Below are positions 1-9,478 of a stretch of DNA of 64,000 nucleotides, one piece after another. This DNA comes from Ichthyophis bannanicus (lineage: Eukaryota > Chordata > Amphibia > Gymnophiona > Ichthyophiidae). The stretch covers positions 384,469,289 through 384,533,288 of the forward strand of contig CM066033.1 in the NCBI GenBank assembly GCA_033557465.1. Reading direction: 5' to 3'. The notes beneath the pieces were generated by a model. The model saw only the letters and a list, made by a program, of their open reading frames with translations, was not told the origin of the DNA and did no database searches. The translations under genes and the position numbers were made by a program. How positions within the stretch are numbered: position 1 is the first letter of the stretch; each line of letters begins with the position of its first letter.

Positions 1-602
1 GCCTATGTGCCTTTGTAAAATACATTCCGAGATCCTGCCCCAAAAGTACACAGCTCTGAAGCTGACGCAGATGTGTGTATGTACTCTACTACTACTACTG
101 ATTATTTGTATAGCACTACAAGGCGTACGTAACGCTGAACAGGAACATGTAAAAGACGGTCCCTGTTCATCAGAGCTTACAATCTAGATAAGACAGACGC
201 ACAACAGCTGAGGACAAGGATAAATGTAGGAATATGGTAAGGAAGCACATAGAAGACTAAGCAGATCAGGATCCAAACGTGGTCTCAAAGAGATGAGTTT
301 TCAGCCTAGATTTGAAAAGGACCAGAGATGAAGCCCGATGTACAGACTCAGGTAGCTTGTTCCAGGCATAAGGAGCAGCAAGGTGAAAGGATCAAAATCT
401 GGAGTTGGCAATGGAAGAGAAGGGCACAGATAGAAGCATTCCACCAGAATAGCAGAGTTCCCGAGGAGGGGTGTAGGGAGAGACAAGAGAAGAAACGTAA
501 TGAGGAGCAGCAGAATGAGATCACTTATAGATCTTTTCTTACTACTGCTCTCCTATCAACCCAGTGGCGTTCCTTTCCTCCTTTGATTTTCTAGTAGCCA
601 CT

Positions 603-690
603 ATGTTTAAATTTGTACACCGCCCTGACACTTCGGTATGGGTGGTATATCAAGCCTTGCTAATAATAATAAAAAAGTTTGAACTGGAAA
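603..690 (+). mobile_element. LINE 3'-tail fragment inserted in the L2
   Basis: A short plus-strand piece reads 'GTACACCGCC...GGTATATCAA' and ends in AATAATAATAAAAAAG. This resembles the hairpin plus A-rich 3' end of L2/CR1-group LINEs ('tacaccgc ... gcggtatatcaaa ... taaa', seen in full at 1650-1700). It interrupts the L2 reading right after W-L-P-I-H-F-R-F-Q-F-K-L. It is probably a severely 5'-truncated insertion. No clear target duplication was seen. Confidence 0.5.
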
Positions 691-920
691 CGGAAATGGA
701 TAGGGAGCCAATAAAGCAACTTGAGAAGAGGGGTTATATCAATACTGGTGGAGGATTAGCCACACAGCTGAGTTTTGAACAGGTTGAAGGGGAGGGAAAT
801 GATTCAGAGGGAGACCTGCAAGGAAGAGGTTGCAATAATTTAGACAGGAAGTGACTAAACAATGGATAAGTGTCTTAGTAGTGTGTTCAGAAAGAAAGGC
901 ACAAATTTTGCTGATGTTAT

Positions 921-1732
921 AGAGCCAATCTTCCCAAATACTGTCTTCAGAGGTTACAACGTATTCAGAATACTGCAGTTCGCCTCATTACATTTTCCAG
1001 TAGATATGATCATATCACTCCTGTTCTGCTCCGTTTGCATTGGCTTCCTCTCCAATATCGCTTTCAATATAAATTTCTGATTCTCCTTCACCGGACCATT
1101 TACACCTGTACTCCCCATTACCTGGCAAACTGTATTTCACTATATTCTCCCCATCGGCTGCTTCGTTCAATTCATGCTAACCGTTTGTCTCTTCCTTCAC
1201 CCTCCCAAGCCCGTCTGGAGCAGACGCGGCACTCAGCCTGGTTTTTCCTTGGTCCTTTACTTTGGAATATGTTACCTGCCTCACTTCGTCTGGAACCATC
1301 CTACCCTCAGTTTAAGTCACTGCTCAAAACTTACCTTTTCCAGAAAGCTTTTGACCTTCCCCCTGAAGCTCCCCCCTGATTGGTCTCTGTTTGTGTGCTA
1401 ACCCCATGTATCCTCCCTGTCTGTTTTCTTGTGTCCTTTTGTGTACTCTGGTTTGGTTAATATAATTTCTCCTTATGATTTGTTATGATTTGATGTTAAG
1501 TGTTAACATGATCTGTTTTTTGTTTTTATGACTTATTATGATTTATTGTTAAGTGTTCCAGTGTGATTTGTTCACTTTCTCTTTACCCTTCTTTCCTGCC
1601 TTAAATTTTGGCGTTCCGTTTCTTGGGTTGTGGTGCTAATCAGTTTTTATTGTACACCGCTTAATGCTTTTGCCATAGCGGTATATCAAATTTTAATAAA
1701 GATAAAGAGAAAGAGAAAGAGAAAGAAACAAC
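921..1732 (+). mobile_element. 5'-truncated L2/CR1-group LINE, plus strand
   Basis: This fragment holds the last part of an ORF2 and the 3' UTR. The translation includes L-Q-R-I-Q-N-T-A-V-R-L-I, then H-W-L-P-L-Q-Y-R-F-Q-Y-K, and near 1255-1365 G-P-L-L-W-N-M-L-P and F-K-S-L-L-K-T-Y-L-F. These are the C-terminal signatures of L2/CR1-group proteins. The ORF closes at 1377-1379. The 3' UTR ends in the 'TGTACACCGC...GCGGTATATC' hairpin, TTTTAATAAAG and a (GAGAAA)n tail. It sits in the minus-strand L2 between C-C-F and N-I-S-K-I of that protein, with a few bases lost at the site. Confidence 0.75.
1035..1379 (+). pseudogene. LINE ORF2 C-terminal remnant
   Basis: A 114-residue open end of a LINE ORF2 (post-RT thumb/C-terminal region). 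It holds the H-W-L-P-L block at its start and the W-N-M-L-P...F-K-S-L-L-K-T-Y-L-F block near its end. The catalytic RT domain is missing because of 5' truncation. The frame just upstream (about 925-1035) carries the preceding block in a different frame, so at least one frameshift is present. Confidence 0.7.
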
Positions 1733-1888
1733 AGGTTTTGGCTATCAGTTGGATGTGTATGGAGAAAGAGTGAGGAGTCAAAGAAGACCTTAAAGTTGCG
1801 AGATGGGGAAACAGAGAGTAGTAAAGTGTTATCCACAGAGACTGAGAAAGGAGGGAGGTGGGTTTAGGGGGAAAAATAAAAAACTTGG

Positions 1889-1920
1889 GGGCATGTTTAC
1901 TAAACCATCTTAATGTGCGC
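1889..1920 (+). repeat. Left terminal inverted repeat of the 3.9-kb element
   Basis: It starts GGGCATGTTTACTAAAC and pairs with 5774-5805. The five mismatches are mostly C/T or A/G changes. The same GTTTACTAA end occurs in the small MITEs at 42188-42267 and (one side) 41665-41822. Confidence 0.8.
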
Positions 1921-3047
1921 TCTGTGACATTATCGCGCAATAATGGCGCTTTTTCAGGCACACAGGTACCTTATCGCGCGATAACGCGAGCAGCGGCGCA
2001 AACGAGCGCTGAAGGCGGGGAAAGGCTCCCGGAGGGCGGAGGAAGGCTCCCCAGGGGCAGAGAGAAGGGCTCAATGGGCAGAGAGTGGGAGGGGAGAGGC
2101 TCTCTGCACACTAACTCTGTGAAATCCTAGGCTGAAAACTAACGAACTGATTTAAAGGGAAGATAAACCATTTCTGTCAGCAATGTACAGCAAAACCAGG
2201 GAAACCTACAAAAAAGTGATAAGTGTGATACATGTGCATGGAACAAAAGTACAAATAAACATTGAAAATGACCCCAACAAAATATAAAAAAAACATAACC
2301 AAGCTGGGCAATAGTGATATTAATGGGAAATGTCAAAAAACACTCCCAAGAAAGCTCCAAAAAAAGGATATGAATTTTGGAAGGGTCTACGCTCCGTCCC
2401 CATACAAGGTGAATGATCCCACAGTGAAATAGCGCCGATCAGGGTTTCCCTCTCCATTGGACAGGTTTCCTATGGCATGCACATGTTCCACAACAGCAGG
2501 GCGGGCATGTCGGAATGGGCAACTGGACAGATGCTGGGAAAGGGGACACAGAGGGCTACAGACGGCACATGCTGTGCTGCAGCTGGGCCACAGTGCGGAG
2601 TAGGGTGATGCCTAGGTGGCCCATAGGAATGCTGAAACAGTAGAGCAGCCAGACAGCAACTGATGAGGGCCCAGCATTGGCACGAGTGTGCTTCCCACAG
2701 TGTCACAGGGGATAGTACCCAGCAGGTACCCCCAAGGGCACAGAACATTGGCAGGCGGTGCTGGGGGGAAGCGTGGACATCTATGCAGGCACCCCTACCC
2801 CAGAACCTGCACCATAGGCAGCCGCCTACCCGCACAGTGGATGGCCTGAGACTGCGCTCCACCAGCACCACCAGCAGACGGGCATGTCAGCAGGGTGGCA
2901 GAGGGGTACTGGTGGTGGAGGGGGCAGTGGCAGCTGCCCAGAGCAGGCCGTGACCTAGCCCTGCGTAGGTGGGTGCCATGCACTGCAACAGACAGGCCCT
3001 ATCTGACGAACAGTCATGGTATCCCCAGGGAATACACTGTCTCTGTG
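1921..3047. other. Non-coding interior of the 3.9-kb element, left part
   Basis: At 1930-2010 there are CpG-rich palindromes (ATTATCGCGCAATAAT and CTTATCGCGCGATAACG), possible binding sites for a transposase. 2010-2110 is purine-rich (GGAGGG/GGCAGAG). 2130-2400 is AT-rich. 2470-2990 is GC-rich with many GGCAG/CAGCA words. Long open frames exist in this GC-rich part on both strands, but they show no recognisable domain and look like composition artefacts. Confidence 0.5.
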
Positions 3048-3125
3048 GCAACATGGTGGTGCAGTGCACACAGCCAGTATGTTCAGGAGCAGAAGGTCAC
3101 AGGTTCAGGTCCCAGCTGTGGTTCC
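3048..3125 (+). repeat. tRNA-like SINE module
   Basis: It has an A-box-like TGGTGCAGTGC near 3057 and a good B box, GGTTCAGGTCC, at 3102-3112. The spacing of about 45 bases is as in tRNA promoters. No clean cloverleaf can be drawn, so this is a tRNA-derived repeat and not a tRNA gene. Confidence 0.4.
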
Positions 3126-3270
3126 TGCCAACCCAGCCCCCATATTTTACCCACTACTACAACATGCTAATACAGACAGAACCTGTAGTGCAGATGATGT
3201 AGACATGCCCAAAACACCTACATTTTACCCTACAGAGCACAGACACCATAAACATGCACATTACCTAGAG

Positions 3271-3463
3271 CAGAGTCTCCCAAATGCAGTCCTAGAGGGC
3301 CAAACACCATTCAGGTTCCATGCTGCCTCTAATAAATGTGGCTGTGCTGCATTGCTATGCATCGCCCCTATGGTATGCAGATGTATCTCATGCATATTCA
3401 TTAGGGACAGCATGAAAACCCGAACAGTGTTTGGCCCTCCAGGACTGGAGTTGGGAATCTCTG
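3271..3463. mobile_element. hAT-type MITE, 193 bp, nested in the 3.9-kb element
   Basis: The ends are CAGAGTCTCCCAA and its near-perfect inverse TTGGGAATCTCTG. The flanks ACCTAGAG (3263-3270) and CCCTAGAG (3464-3471) are an 8-bp duplication with one mismatch, as expected of hAT insertions. The whole element is a long imperfect palindrome with ATGCATATTCATTA near the middle. A diverged relative lies at 40469-40658. Confidence 0.75.
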
Positions 3464-5120
3464 CCCTAGAGCAGCGGCCAACAGGAGCAGACACACCCGC
3501 ACCCACAGGCTCCATTATCCCAAGCCTCCTGGAGAGGCAGGATGTTGGGCCCTGTGTGCATCTCCCCATACTAGCACTTGCATACCTTAGCAATGCCACT
3601 CTAAACATGGGAAAACTGTAAACAGCTATCAAAAAGGTTGCTATGATAACTGGCAGATAGCAATTCCTATGTTAAGCACAATTGGCTGATTGAGCTGCAT
3701 CATAGCAACCTTTCTGATGTCTGTGGAGTGTGCCTCAGGTCTGGTGTCTGACAGAGTGACCCCAACAGTATTGCGTACCATAGCCATGCCTGCACTGTGC
3801 CCAGGACTGGTGTGGTGTCCAGGGCTGCCAAACACCTCTATAGTTGCACAATGCTGGCATAGGTGTGTGGAGTGTGTGTCTGTCTATCCAGTGTGTGGTG
3901 GCTCCACAGCCCACACTGCTAGCACTGTTGCCAGTATTGGCCTGCCAATGTGCATAATGAGGAGCAAGGTACTGTGGGAATAGCCTGGATAGGGTGGCCT
4001 GGCCTGGCTGCATCTGTACAGGGCATAGGGCTATGGCTCAGACATTGTAGTGCCCGGCCACCACCTGCACAGACAGCGTGGCCACAGCATGTCCTGCTGG
4101 GAGGTCACTCTCACCCTGACTGAGCAGTGACCATGGCATGGCTAGGTTCCCCCATAGTGCTATATAGTATTTCTCTCATGTGATATTTATGGGTCCCTTT
4201 TGGGACCCAATCACTGACTTATCTGCTCGGTGTGTATGCTGACATCCCAGTTCTGGGTACACGCATCTCCTCCAGGACCATGCACTATGGACTAGCTAGC
4301 ATACTGTCTGCAGCTAGTATGCGTCTTGCTAGAACATCTTGCAGGGTGCAGCAGCTGGAGGCTTGCTGCTGGAGAATGTCAGATAGTAGTGGGGGGGCAG
4401 CTGAGCATTTCCAGGCCTACTGTCTGTCTGCTATTGCTTTACGGATGTGTACAGCTCAGCATTGCCTGCCCTGTAGGGTGTCTGTTCCCCAGCAGGACTG
4501 GGGTTGATGTCTACCGCTACCATTGCAGGGAGGTAGAATGTAGATCTATTGGTGGGTGATCCTGTTTCCCACCCTGAGCCCCAGAGGGTGGGTTGTGTGG
4601 TCGTACATAATCCGCCTATGGGTCCAAACACCCCCCCTTTCACCTACATCATGTAACCATGGCACCAACACAGGATATGCACTATTCTGGGTGCATCATA
4701 GCCCATAAGGGCTAGACATGACTGAGAAATACAAAAGGACACAGCTGTAACCTAGGTGTGTCTGCGGGAACTACCTATCACACACAGTAGCACTGATGGG
4801 GACCTGCAGCATGGCGTATTTCAGTCATGAAAGGTGCTGTGGACCTGGTGCTGGGCGCCCCACCTCACCCTCAGGGTGAGCACAGTACCCACACAATGTG
4901 ATGGCCTGTGGCTACTCTGTGCCAGTACCACACACGGTCAGTTCCCCCTACCAGGCCGAGGTGCTGTGGGGGTGCATACCCCATCTTGTGCCCATCTGTC
5001 GACTGCTGATTTGCATGTGCAGTGCATCATGGGTATGGGTGGGTTAACCCTATCCTGGTAACCACAGCAGACAGTTTGTGTGGTGACATGCATTCCTTCT
5101 GCAGCCAGCCAGGGGCTTGT
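3464..5120. other. Non-coding interior of the 3.9-kb element, centre
   Basis: No recognisable coding region. A short inverted repeat at about 3627-3713 pairs AAAAGGTTGCTATGAT with ATCATAGCAACCTTT and may be another small MITE. A hairpin GGGTCCCTTTTGGGACCC lies at about 4190-4208. Base composition is even, with many CAG/TGTG words. Confidence 0.4.
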
Positions 5121-5195
5121 TAGCAGCTGTAGCCCACTGGTTACTTTACTGCCTGTGAAGCCAGAGGTCATGGGTTCAAACCCATGGTGGGGTTA
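5121..5195 (+). repeat. tRNA-like SINE module
   Basis: A-box-like TGTAGCCCACTGGTTAC and a perfect B box GGTTCAAACCC with a closing T-arm (ATGGG/CCCAT) sit at tRNA spacing. The anticodon arm does not fold well. It is a tRNA-derived repeat head inside the 3.9-kb element. Confidence 0.5.
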
Positions 5196-5240
5196 TTTGA
5201 TAGGGCTGTCTGAGGCATTGTCTATTTTTAATGTACATTA

Positions 5241-5452
5241 GTGCTGCCAGCAAAAACACCCTCAGAGTACTGTAACCTTAAGGCGCCCCATAAAGCGCCT
5301 TATAAGGTGCCTTATAAGGTGTCCTATAGGGGACATTATAGGGTGCCTTGGCGGACAGTGCACTTTATAATGTGCCCTATGGAGTGCCTTATGGGGTGCC
5401 TTATGCAGCACCTTAGGTTACACCACCGTGAGGGTGTGTTTGCTGGCAGCAC
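5241..5452. mobile_element. 212-bp palindromic MITE with internal short repeats
   Basis: The two arms start GTGCTGCCAGC and end GCTGGCAGCAC. Pairing continues inward through ACACCCTCA/TGAGGGTGT and a GTAACCTTA/TTAGGTTAC block. The centre is made of degenerate copies of GTGCCTTATAAG(G). The element is flanked by TTA on the left and TAATTA on the right. It is nested in the 3.9-kb element. It has no ORF, and its superfamily is unknown. Confidence 0.7.
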
Positions 5453-5514
5453 TAATTAAAATAAAAGTAAAATGCCTCAAAAATCACTACCTAAACATAA
5501 AGGGTGATGCCTCA

Positions 5515-5606
5515 GCCAGCCTTGTGCATTAGGCACGCTGGGGATCAAACTCATGACCCCTGTACCCTCAGTCAGTGTATTAACCATTGTGCTACACCTC
5601 TGCTTC
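5515..5606 (-). repeat. tRNA-like SINE module, minus strand
   Basis: Read on the minus strand it has A-box-like TGTAGCACAATGGTTAA and B-box-like GAGTTTGATCCC, about 45 bases apart. It resembles the module at 5121-5195 but points the other way, just inside the CpG-rich right subterminal region of the 3.9-kb element. Confidence 0.5.
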
Positions 5607-5635
5607 TATGTTTGCATGTCTGCACGCCTGCTTAA

Positions 5636-5773
5636 GATTATCGCGCGTTAACGTGCTTAGTGGCGTTTCACCCGATAATGTGTGCAGCGCACGTTATCGT
5701 GCAATAATTCCATTTTGCTACGTTAAGACCGAAACGCCCACTCCTTTTATGGCATCCTGCACACTATCGCCGG
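5636..5773. repeat. CpG-rich subterminal region of the 3.9-kb element
   Basis: It contains ATTATCGCGCGTTAACG and CGTTATCGTGCAATAATT, which echo the palindromes at 1930-1990 near the other end. Repeated subterminal motifs are typical of transposase binding sites. This role is inferred from position only. Confidence 0.5.
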
Positions 5774-5805
5774 GCGCACGTTAAGACTGCTTAGTAAACA
5801 TACCC
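5774..5805 (-). repeat. Right terminal inverted repeat of the 3.9-kb element
   Basis: On the minus strand it opens GGGTATGTTTACTAAG. It is followed at 5806-5810 by CTTGG, the same five bases that precede the left end. Confidence 0.8.
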
Positions 5806-7167
5806 CTTGGTTTTGGTCATGGTCAGTTTCAAGTGGCAATGAGACATCCAAGCAGCAATGTCAGATAGGCAGGGAGAGATCTGGGCCAGGATTGCCGGAG
5901 AGATTTCAGGTGCAGAGAGGTAGACCTGAGAGTCATCAGTGTAAAAATGGTACTGAAAACCATGGAGGGAGATGAGGTGCACCAAGGGACTGGATATATA
6001 GAGAGAAAAGGAGTGGGCTTAAGATAGACCATTGGGGTACACTAACTGAGAGTGGGATAACAGTAGAGGAGAATCCAACAGAACAAACACTGAATGCGAT
6101 AGAAGAGTACCAAGATAACACAGAGCCCTTAAAACCAAGAGAGGACAAGGTGTCGAGGAGAAGGTGGTGAACAGTGTCAAAGGCAGCAGAAAGGTCAAGA
6201 AGGATGAGGACTGAGAAAAGGACCTTGGATTTTGCCAGGAACAGGCAGCTTGAGACTTTGGCAAGAGCCGTTTCAGTAGAACGAAAAAGGATGAAAGCCA
6301 GATTGCAGTGGATCCAGAAAGGCTTGAGAGGAGATGAAGTCAAGGGATTGGCAGTGAACTGCACATTCAAGCCATTAATAAATGAAGAGGAGGGGAGAGA
6401 TGGGTCAATAATTAGGACAGATAGGGTCTAGTGAAGGTTTCTTAAGTAGAGGTGTGACCACAGCATACTTGAAGGCTGCAGGAACAGCTGTAGTGGAGAG
6501 CGATAGGTTGAGAATATATGAAATGGAAGGGATGACAGTGGAGATGGAGCTGAGGAGATGGGATGGGAATAGGATCAGAGGAGCAGGTGATGAGTTTGGA
6601 GGAGGAAAGAAGAAATGTGGTTTCCTCTTCAGAGATCTTAGAAAAGGAAGAAAGGGTGGCAGTGGTTGAGGGGAAGAGTCAGCATGAATGGGGGGAATTG
6701 GGGATGGAGTTGATCTCATGAGGAATTGGAGTGTAATTTTGTGGACTTTGTCATGGAAAGTCGGCCAAGATTTGGGCAGAAAGGGAAGGAGGGGTCGGAG
6801 GTGGAGGCACCTTGAGGAGAGAGTTGAGAGTTGTAAAGAGACATCAATGGTCAGAGGCAAGTTAGTGAGATGGACATAGTAGTTTTGTTTCATGAATGCT
6901 ATGGCTGACTGGAAAGAAGCAAGCATGATCTGAAGAGTAGAATGTCAGCAAGGGTGTAGGATTTGAGCCATGCACTCAGGTGAGCAGGCACAGGAATGCA
7001 GATAGTGGGCAGTCAAAGACAGCCAGAGTGAGGTACAGTATGCCTCACAGGATGTGGCATAGGTGGAACACGAGCATCCAGAGCAGAGGAAAGTGCAGTG
7101 TTATAGGCTATTGCCCTCATCAACAGATTCAGGTGAGAACGTAGAGGAAAGAGGTGATGAGACAGTA
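5806..7167 (-). pseudogene. L2 LINE reverse transcriptase remnant
   Basis: RT portion of the minus-strand L2. Near 6200 the text L-D-L-S-A-A-F-D-T-V is motif A, with its catalytic aspartate kept. F-Y-T-D-D-S-Q-V-Y near 5935 is motif C (normally F-Y-A-D-D), keeping both aspartates. Upstream, near 6440-6490, A-V-V-T-P-L-L-K-K matches the conserved block before motif A. Frameshifts separate these motifs. The left end of this segment is the right target-site copy of the 3.9-kb DNA transposon, so the RT/thumb was cut there and resumes at 1888. Confidence 0.75.
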
Positions 7168-7452
7168 TTTTATTTATTTATTTATTTAGCTGTATTTATA
7201 TCCCGCTTTTCACCAGGTCAAAGCGGTCAATTGGGGGATACATTTAACACGAGGGGATATGACACACATACGCTAATACTTACAGGGAACATGGGCAATG
7301 GAGGGTTAAGTGGCTTGCCCAAGACCACAAGGAGTACCTATAGGACTAGAAATCCCAGTCCCTCCGGCCTGAGATTGCTGTCCCCAGGTGGGACATGAAC
7401 CCCTGGCCCGAAGTACCTTGTCCTAACCACTAGACCACTCCTCCCTCCACTC
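7168..7452 (-). mobile_element. tRNA-headed MIR-like SINE inserted in the L2
   Basis: On the minus strand the head reads GGAGTGGTCTAGTGGTTAGG (A box, like tRNA-Glu/Asp) and GGGGTTCATGTCCC (B box). A central block follows that in plus orientation reads 'CTTGCCCAAGACCACAAG', as in MIR/CORE-SINEs. The 3' end is an L2-like 'AAAGCGGGATATAAATA' tail with (AAAT)n. ACAGTA flanks both sides (7162-7167 and 7453-7458), a 6-bp target duplication. It would be Pol III transcribed and moved by an L2-type LINE. Confidence 0.75.
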
Positions 7453-7458
7453 CACAGT

Positions 7459-8151
7459 AGTGGAGATAACAGATTAGTGGACAGCAGGAAGATTTCTAAA
7501 GATGTTGGAAGAAATTGGATGAGATTGAGGTGACGAAGAGTGAAGCTTAGCAGGGGATGGTCAACCGAAGTATAGAGGTTTGAGGGTAAACAGTTAAAAA
7601 AGATGACAAGGTCAAGGCAGTGACTGTGCTGATGAGTGGGGGCAGTAGAGCAAAGCTGGAGATTGAATAAGGAGGTAAGGGAAAGAAGCTTTAAAGCATA
7701 AGGGTCAGAGGGGATATCAACATGAATGTTAAAATCACCAAGAATAAGGGAGGGGAAAGATGAATCCAGAAAGAAGGAAAGCCACAAGTCAAAGTCAGTG
7801 AGAAAGGCAGAGGTGGACTTGTCAGGTGGATCAATAAATAACAGCTAACCGGAGAGGTAATGGAGTAAAAAGGCAGATAGACTGGATTTCAACCCCAGTC
7901 TCACTCCTTTCCCTCCTTTGAAGGAGGGGTTGAAATTGGCAGGAATGAGAGTAGAAACCCCACACCATCACCACGGCCAGTGGGATGAGGCATGTGGGAG
8001 ACATGGTAGCTGCCATGACAGAGGGAAGCGACTGAAGCAGACTCTTCTGAGAGGAGTCAGGTACAGTTAGATCAAGAAGATGGAGAGCATTAGAGAGAAA
8101 CTTACCTTTATTCATGATCTCTTTGTTTAATATGGAGTGTGCATTCCACAA
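7459..8151 (-). pseudogene. L2 LINE endonuclease-domain remnant
   Basis: This is the AP-endonuclease part of the L2 ORF2. It starts with the family's opening block (W-N-A-H-S-I-L-N-K near 8150, compare L-W-N-A-R-S-I in L2 proteins). About 7740 it carries L-I-L-G-D-F-N-I-H, the metal-site GDFN motif, and near 7550-7600 S-V-D-H-P-L-L-S-F, the SDH-type catalytic histidine region. The reading frame shifts several times. The enzyme would nick target DNA for target-primed reverse transcription. The domain is followed directly by the SINE insertion at 7168-7452. Confidence 0.7.
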
Positions 8152-8690
8152 GGCGCATGAGAAGGTGAGAGAGAAGGGGAAAAGGAGAGGGATATGAATA
8201 AGATTTAAGTAATTGCATGAAGATCTGTCCTGGGAGTGTAAGAAAAATATAGGGGGTCAAGGTTGGAATGGATATCTCCAGATGATAGAAAGAAAAGGAG
8301 CAGAAGAGTGTGGGGCAGAGAGGAGATGGCATGGCGGTAATGAGGGTGAGGTTTTCAGAGAGAGAGGAGATGGATGAATGAGAAGTGAAGCTCAAGAGCT
8401 GACAATAGGGAAGATGACAAGATGGTGGGAGAAGTGAGGATGGTAAAGAGGGGATGATAAGAAGAGGGGGGTGTTTGAAGCTATTGATATGTGTGGAGAA
8501 GATTAGGGAGTGCCAACAATAGGAAGAGAAAGTGATGTGGAGCCATAAGAAAGAAAAGGAGAAGAGAGCAGAAATCAGAAGAAATACAGTAAATGGATGG
8601 GAGAAAGATATAGGGGAATAGGGAGCACCTGGGAGTAATAGTGGTCTAAATCCACTCTTAATGAAGTGGCTGTGTAACAAAAGTGGAGAT

Positions 8691-9201
8691 TTTTGGACCC
8701 GAGCTGCTGCCCTGTTTTTAATCTTTCAAGCTTGGCTGTTAGATCTGCGGGAAGCTTCCTTTCCAGTGACTTCTGGTTCAGCAAGTCATCATTGATTCTT
8801 CAGTCGCTGAGTCATGGGATCTCTCAGGCAGTTCCTTGTTTACCGAGCCTGGTGAGTCTTTGGTCTCCAAGTTGAACCGCTGGCTTCATGGTCACCAGGT
8901 GATGAGATCCCTCCAGTGGGCCTTCAGTCGCAGAGTCCACTGATTCTGTGAGTAAATGAGCAGACTTCACAAACTATAGAAACTTGCACTTAGTTTGCAC
9001 CCTGCTCGGCAGTTGTGCTGTGTTGACTTCTTGACTTTGTAAGGAGTCTCTTGTGCGTCTCATGTACATTGCAGCTCCACCCCTGTGAATGCTTTTCTGC
9101 AGATCACAGAAAGGTTTGTGGTTGCACAATTTTTTCTAACACCCCTTTTCTGCTTGTAGAATAGGCTTTATATATGGACAATTTGATAAAATTATCCCTA
9201 A
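8691..9201. other. Unassigned stretch, possible L2 5' leader
   Basis: No coding region, tRNA-like module or inverted repeat is visible. A minus-strand frame at 8784-8690 runs into the L2 start and may be 5' untranslated L2 sequence, but I cannot show where the element begins. The rest (about 8880-9200) looks like unique or very old sequence. Confidence 0.3.
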
Positions 9202-9360
9202 GGACTAGATTTACTAATGTGCACAACCACATTAGCACATGCCAATTCTGTTAATGTGTATTATTAATAAATCAGGTTCCATTTCATAAAGTAGTGCCTG
9301 CAGTAAATAACATAGTTTAATGCATGGTAATGCAGTAGCACCTTTTAATAAATGTAGTCC
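9202..9360. mobile_element. 159-bp MITE with 'ATTTACTAA' ends
   Basis: The left end is GGACTAGATTTACTAATG and the right end, inverted, reads GGACTACATTTATTAAAA. The interior is AT-rich with repeated 'cacattagcac/gtaatgcagtagcac' words. No coding region and no certain target duplication. The ends resemble other 'TTTACTAA' MITEs in the window. Confidence 0.5.
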
Positions 9361-9478
9361 AAAGTTTGCATCTGAGGCAATGGAGGGTTGACTTGCCCAA
9401 GGTCACAAAGAACCTCAGTGGAATTTGAACACTGGCTTCCTTGGGTTTCCTTTAACCACTATACCACACTTCAACCTC
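9361..9478 (-). repeat. MIR-like SINE fragment
   Basis: The plus strand reads CTTGCCCAAGGTCACAAAG, then 'GGAATTTGAACACTGG' and 'TTTAACCACTATACCACACT'. This is the central-to-head part of a MIR/CORE-SINE in minus orientation. It matches the SINE at 7168-7452. The L2-like tail is missing. Confidence 0.65.

Larger units (their letters stand above)
1889..5805. mobile_element. 3.9-kb non-autonomous DNA transposon with 32-bp TIRs
   Basis: Left end 1889-1920 and right end 5774-5805 are inverted copies matching at 27 of 32 positions; each opens GGG(C/T)ATGTTTACTAA. They are flanked by CTTGG at 1884-1888 and 5806-5810, a 5-bp direct repeat (3-5 bp, because the G run is ambiguous). Removing the element plus one CTTGG rejoins the L2 reading frame exactly, so this is a real insertion. 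The subterminal regions are CpG-rich with TTATCGCGCG-type palindromes. No transposase ORF is visible. The interior carries a hAT MITE, a palindromic MITE and three tRNA-like modules. The superfamily is not known; the short duplication would suit Harbinger or a relative. Confidence 0.75.
60..8690 (-). mobile_element. L2-type non-LTR retrotransposon, minus strand, split by four insertions
   Basis: One decayed L2-clade LINE reads right to left. Its parts are about 8690-7459 (5' region and endonuclease), 7167-5806 (endonuclease end and RT), 1888-1733, 920-690 and 602-60 (thumb, C-terminus and 3' UTR). The translation stays colinear across every gap. For example, the RT text T-M-T-K-T-K ends at 5806 and F-F-I-F-P-P-K resumes at 1888. 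The 3' end shows the typical 'TTGTAAGCTC...CAGGGAC' block and a TAG/GTA microsatellite near 90-105. There are many stops and frameshifts, so it is dead. The clade call rests on protein motifs; L2 versus a close CR1-group relative is not fully settled. Confidence 0.8.

Noticed and set aside
2470..3621. Long open frames on both strands in GC-rich sequence (for example 3016-3621 plus, 2871-2470 minus)
   Set aside because: They lie inside the 3.9-kb transposon, cross a nested MITE, overlap on opposite strands and contain no recognisable domain; likely due to base composition.
5121..5195. tRNA gene
   Set aside because: A and B boxes are present, but the anticodon arm and acceptor stem do not pair; treated as a tRNA-derived repeat.
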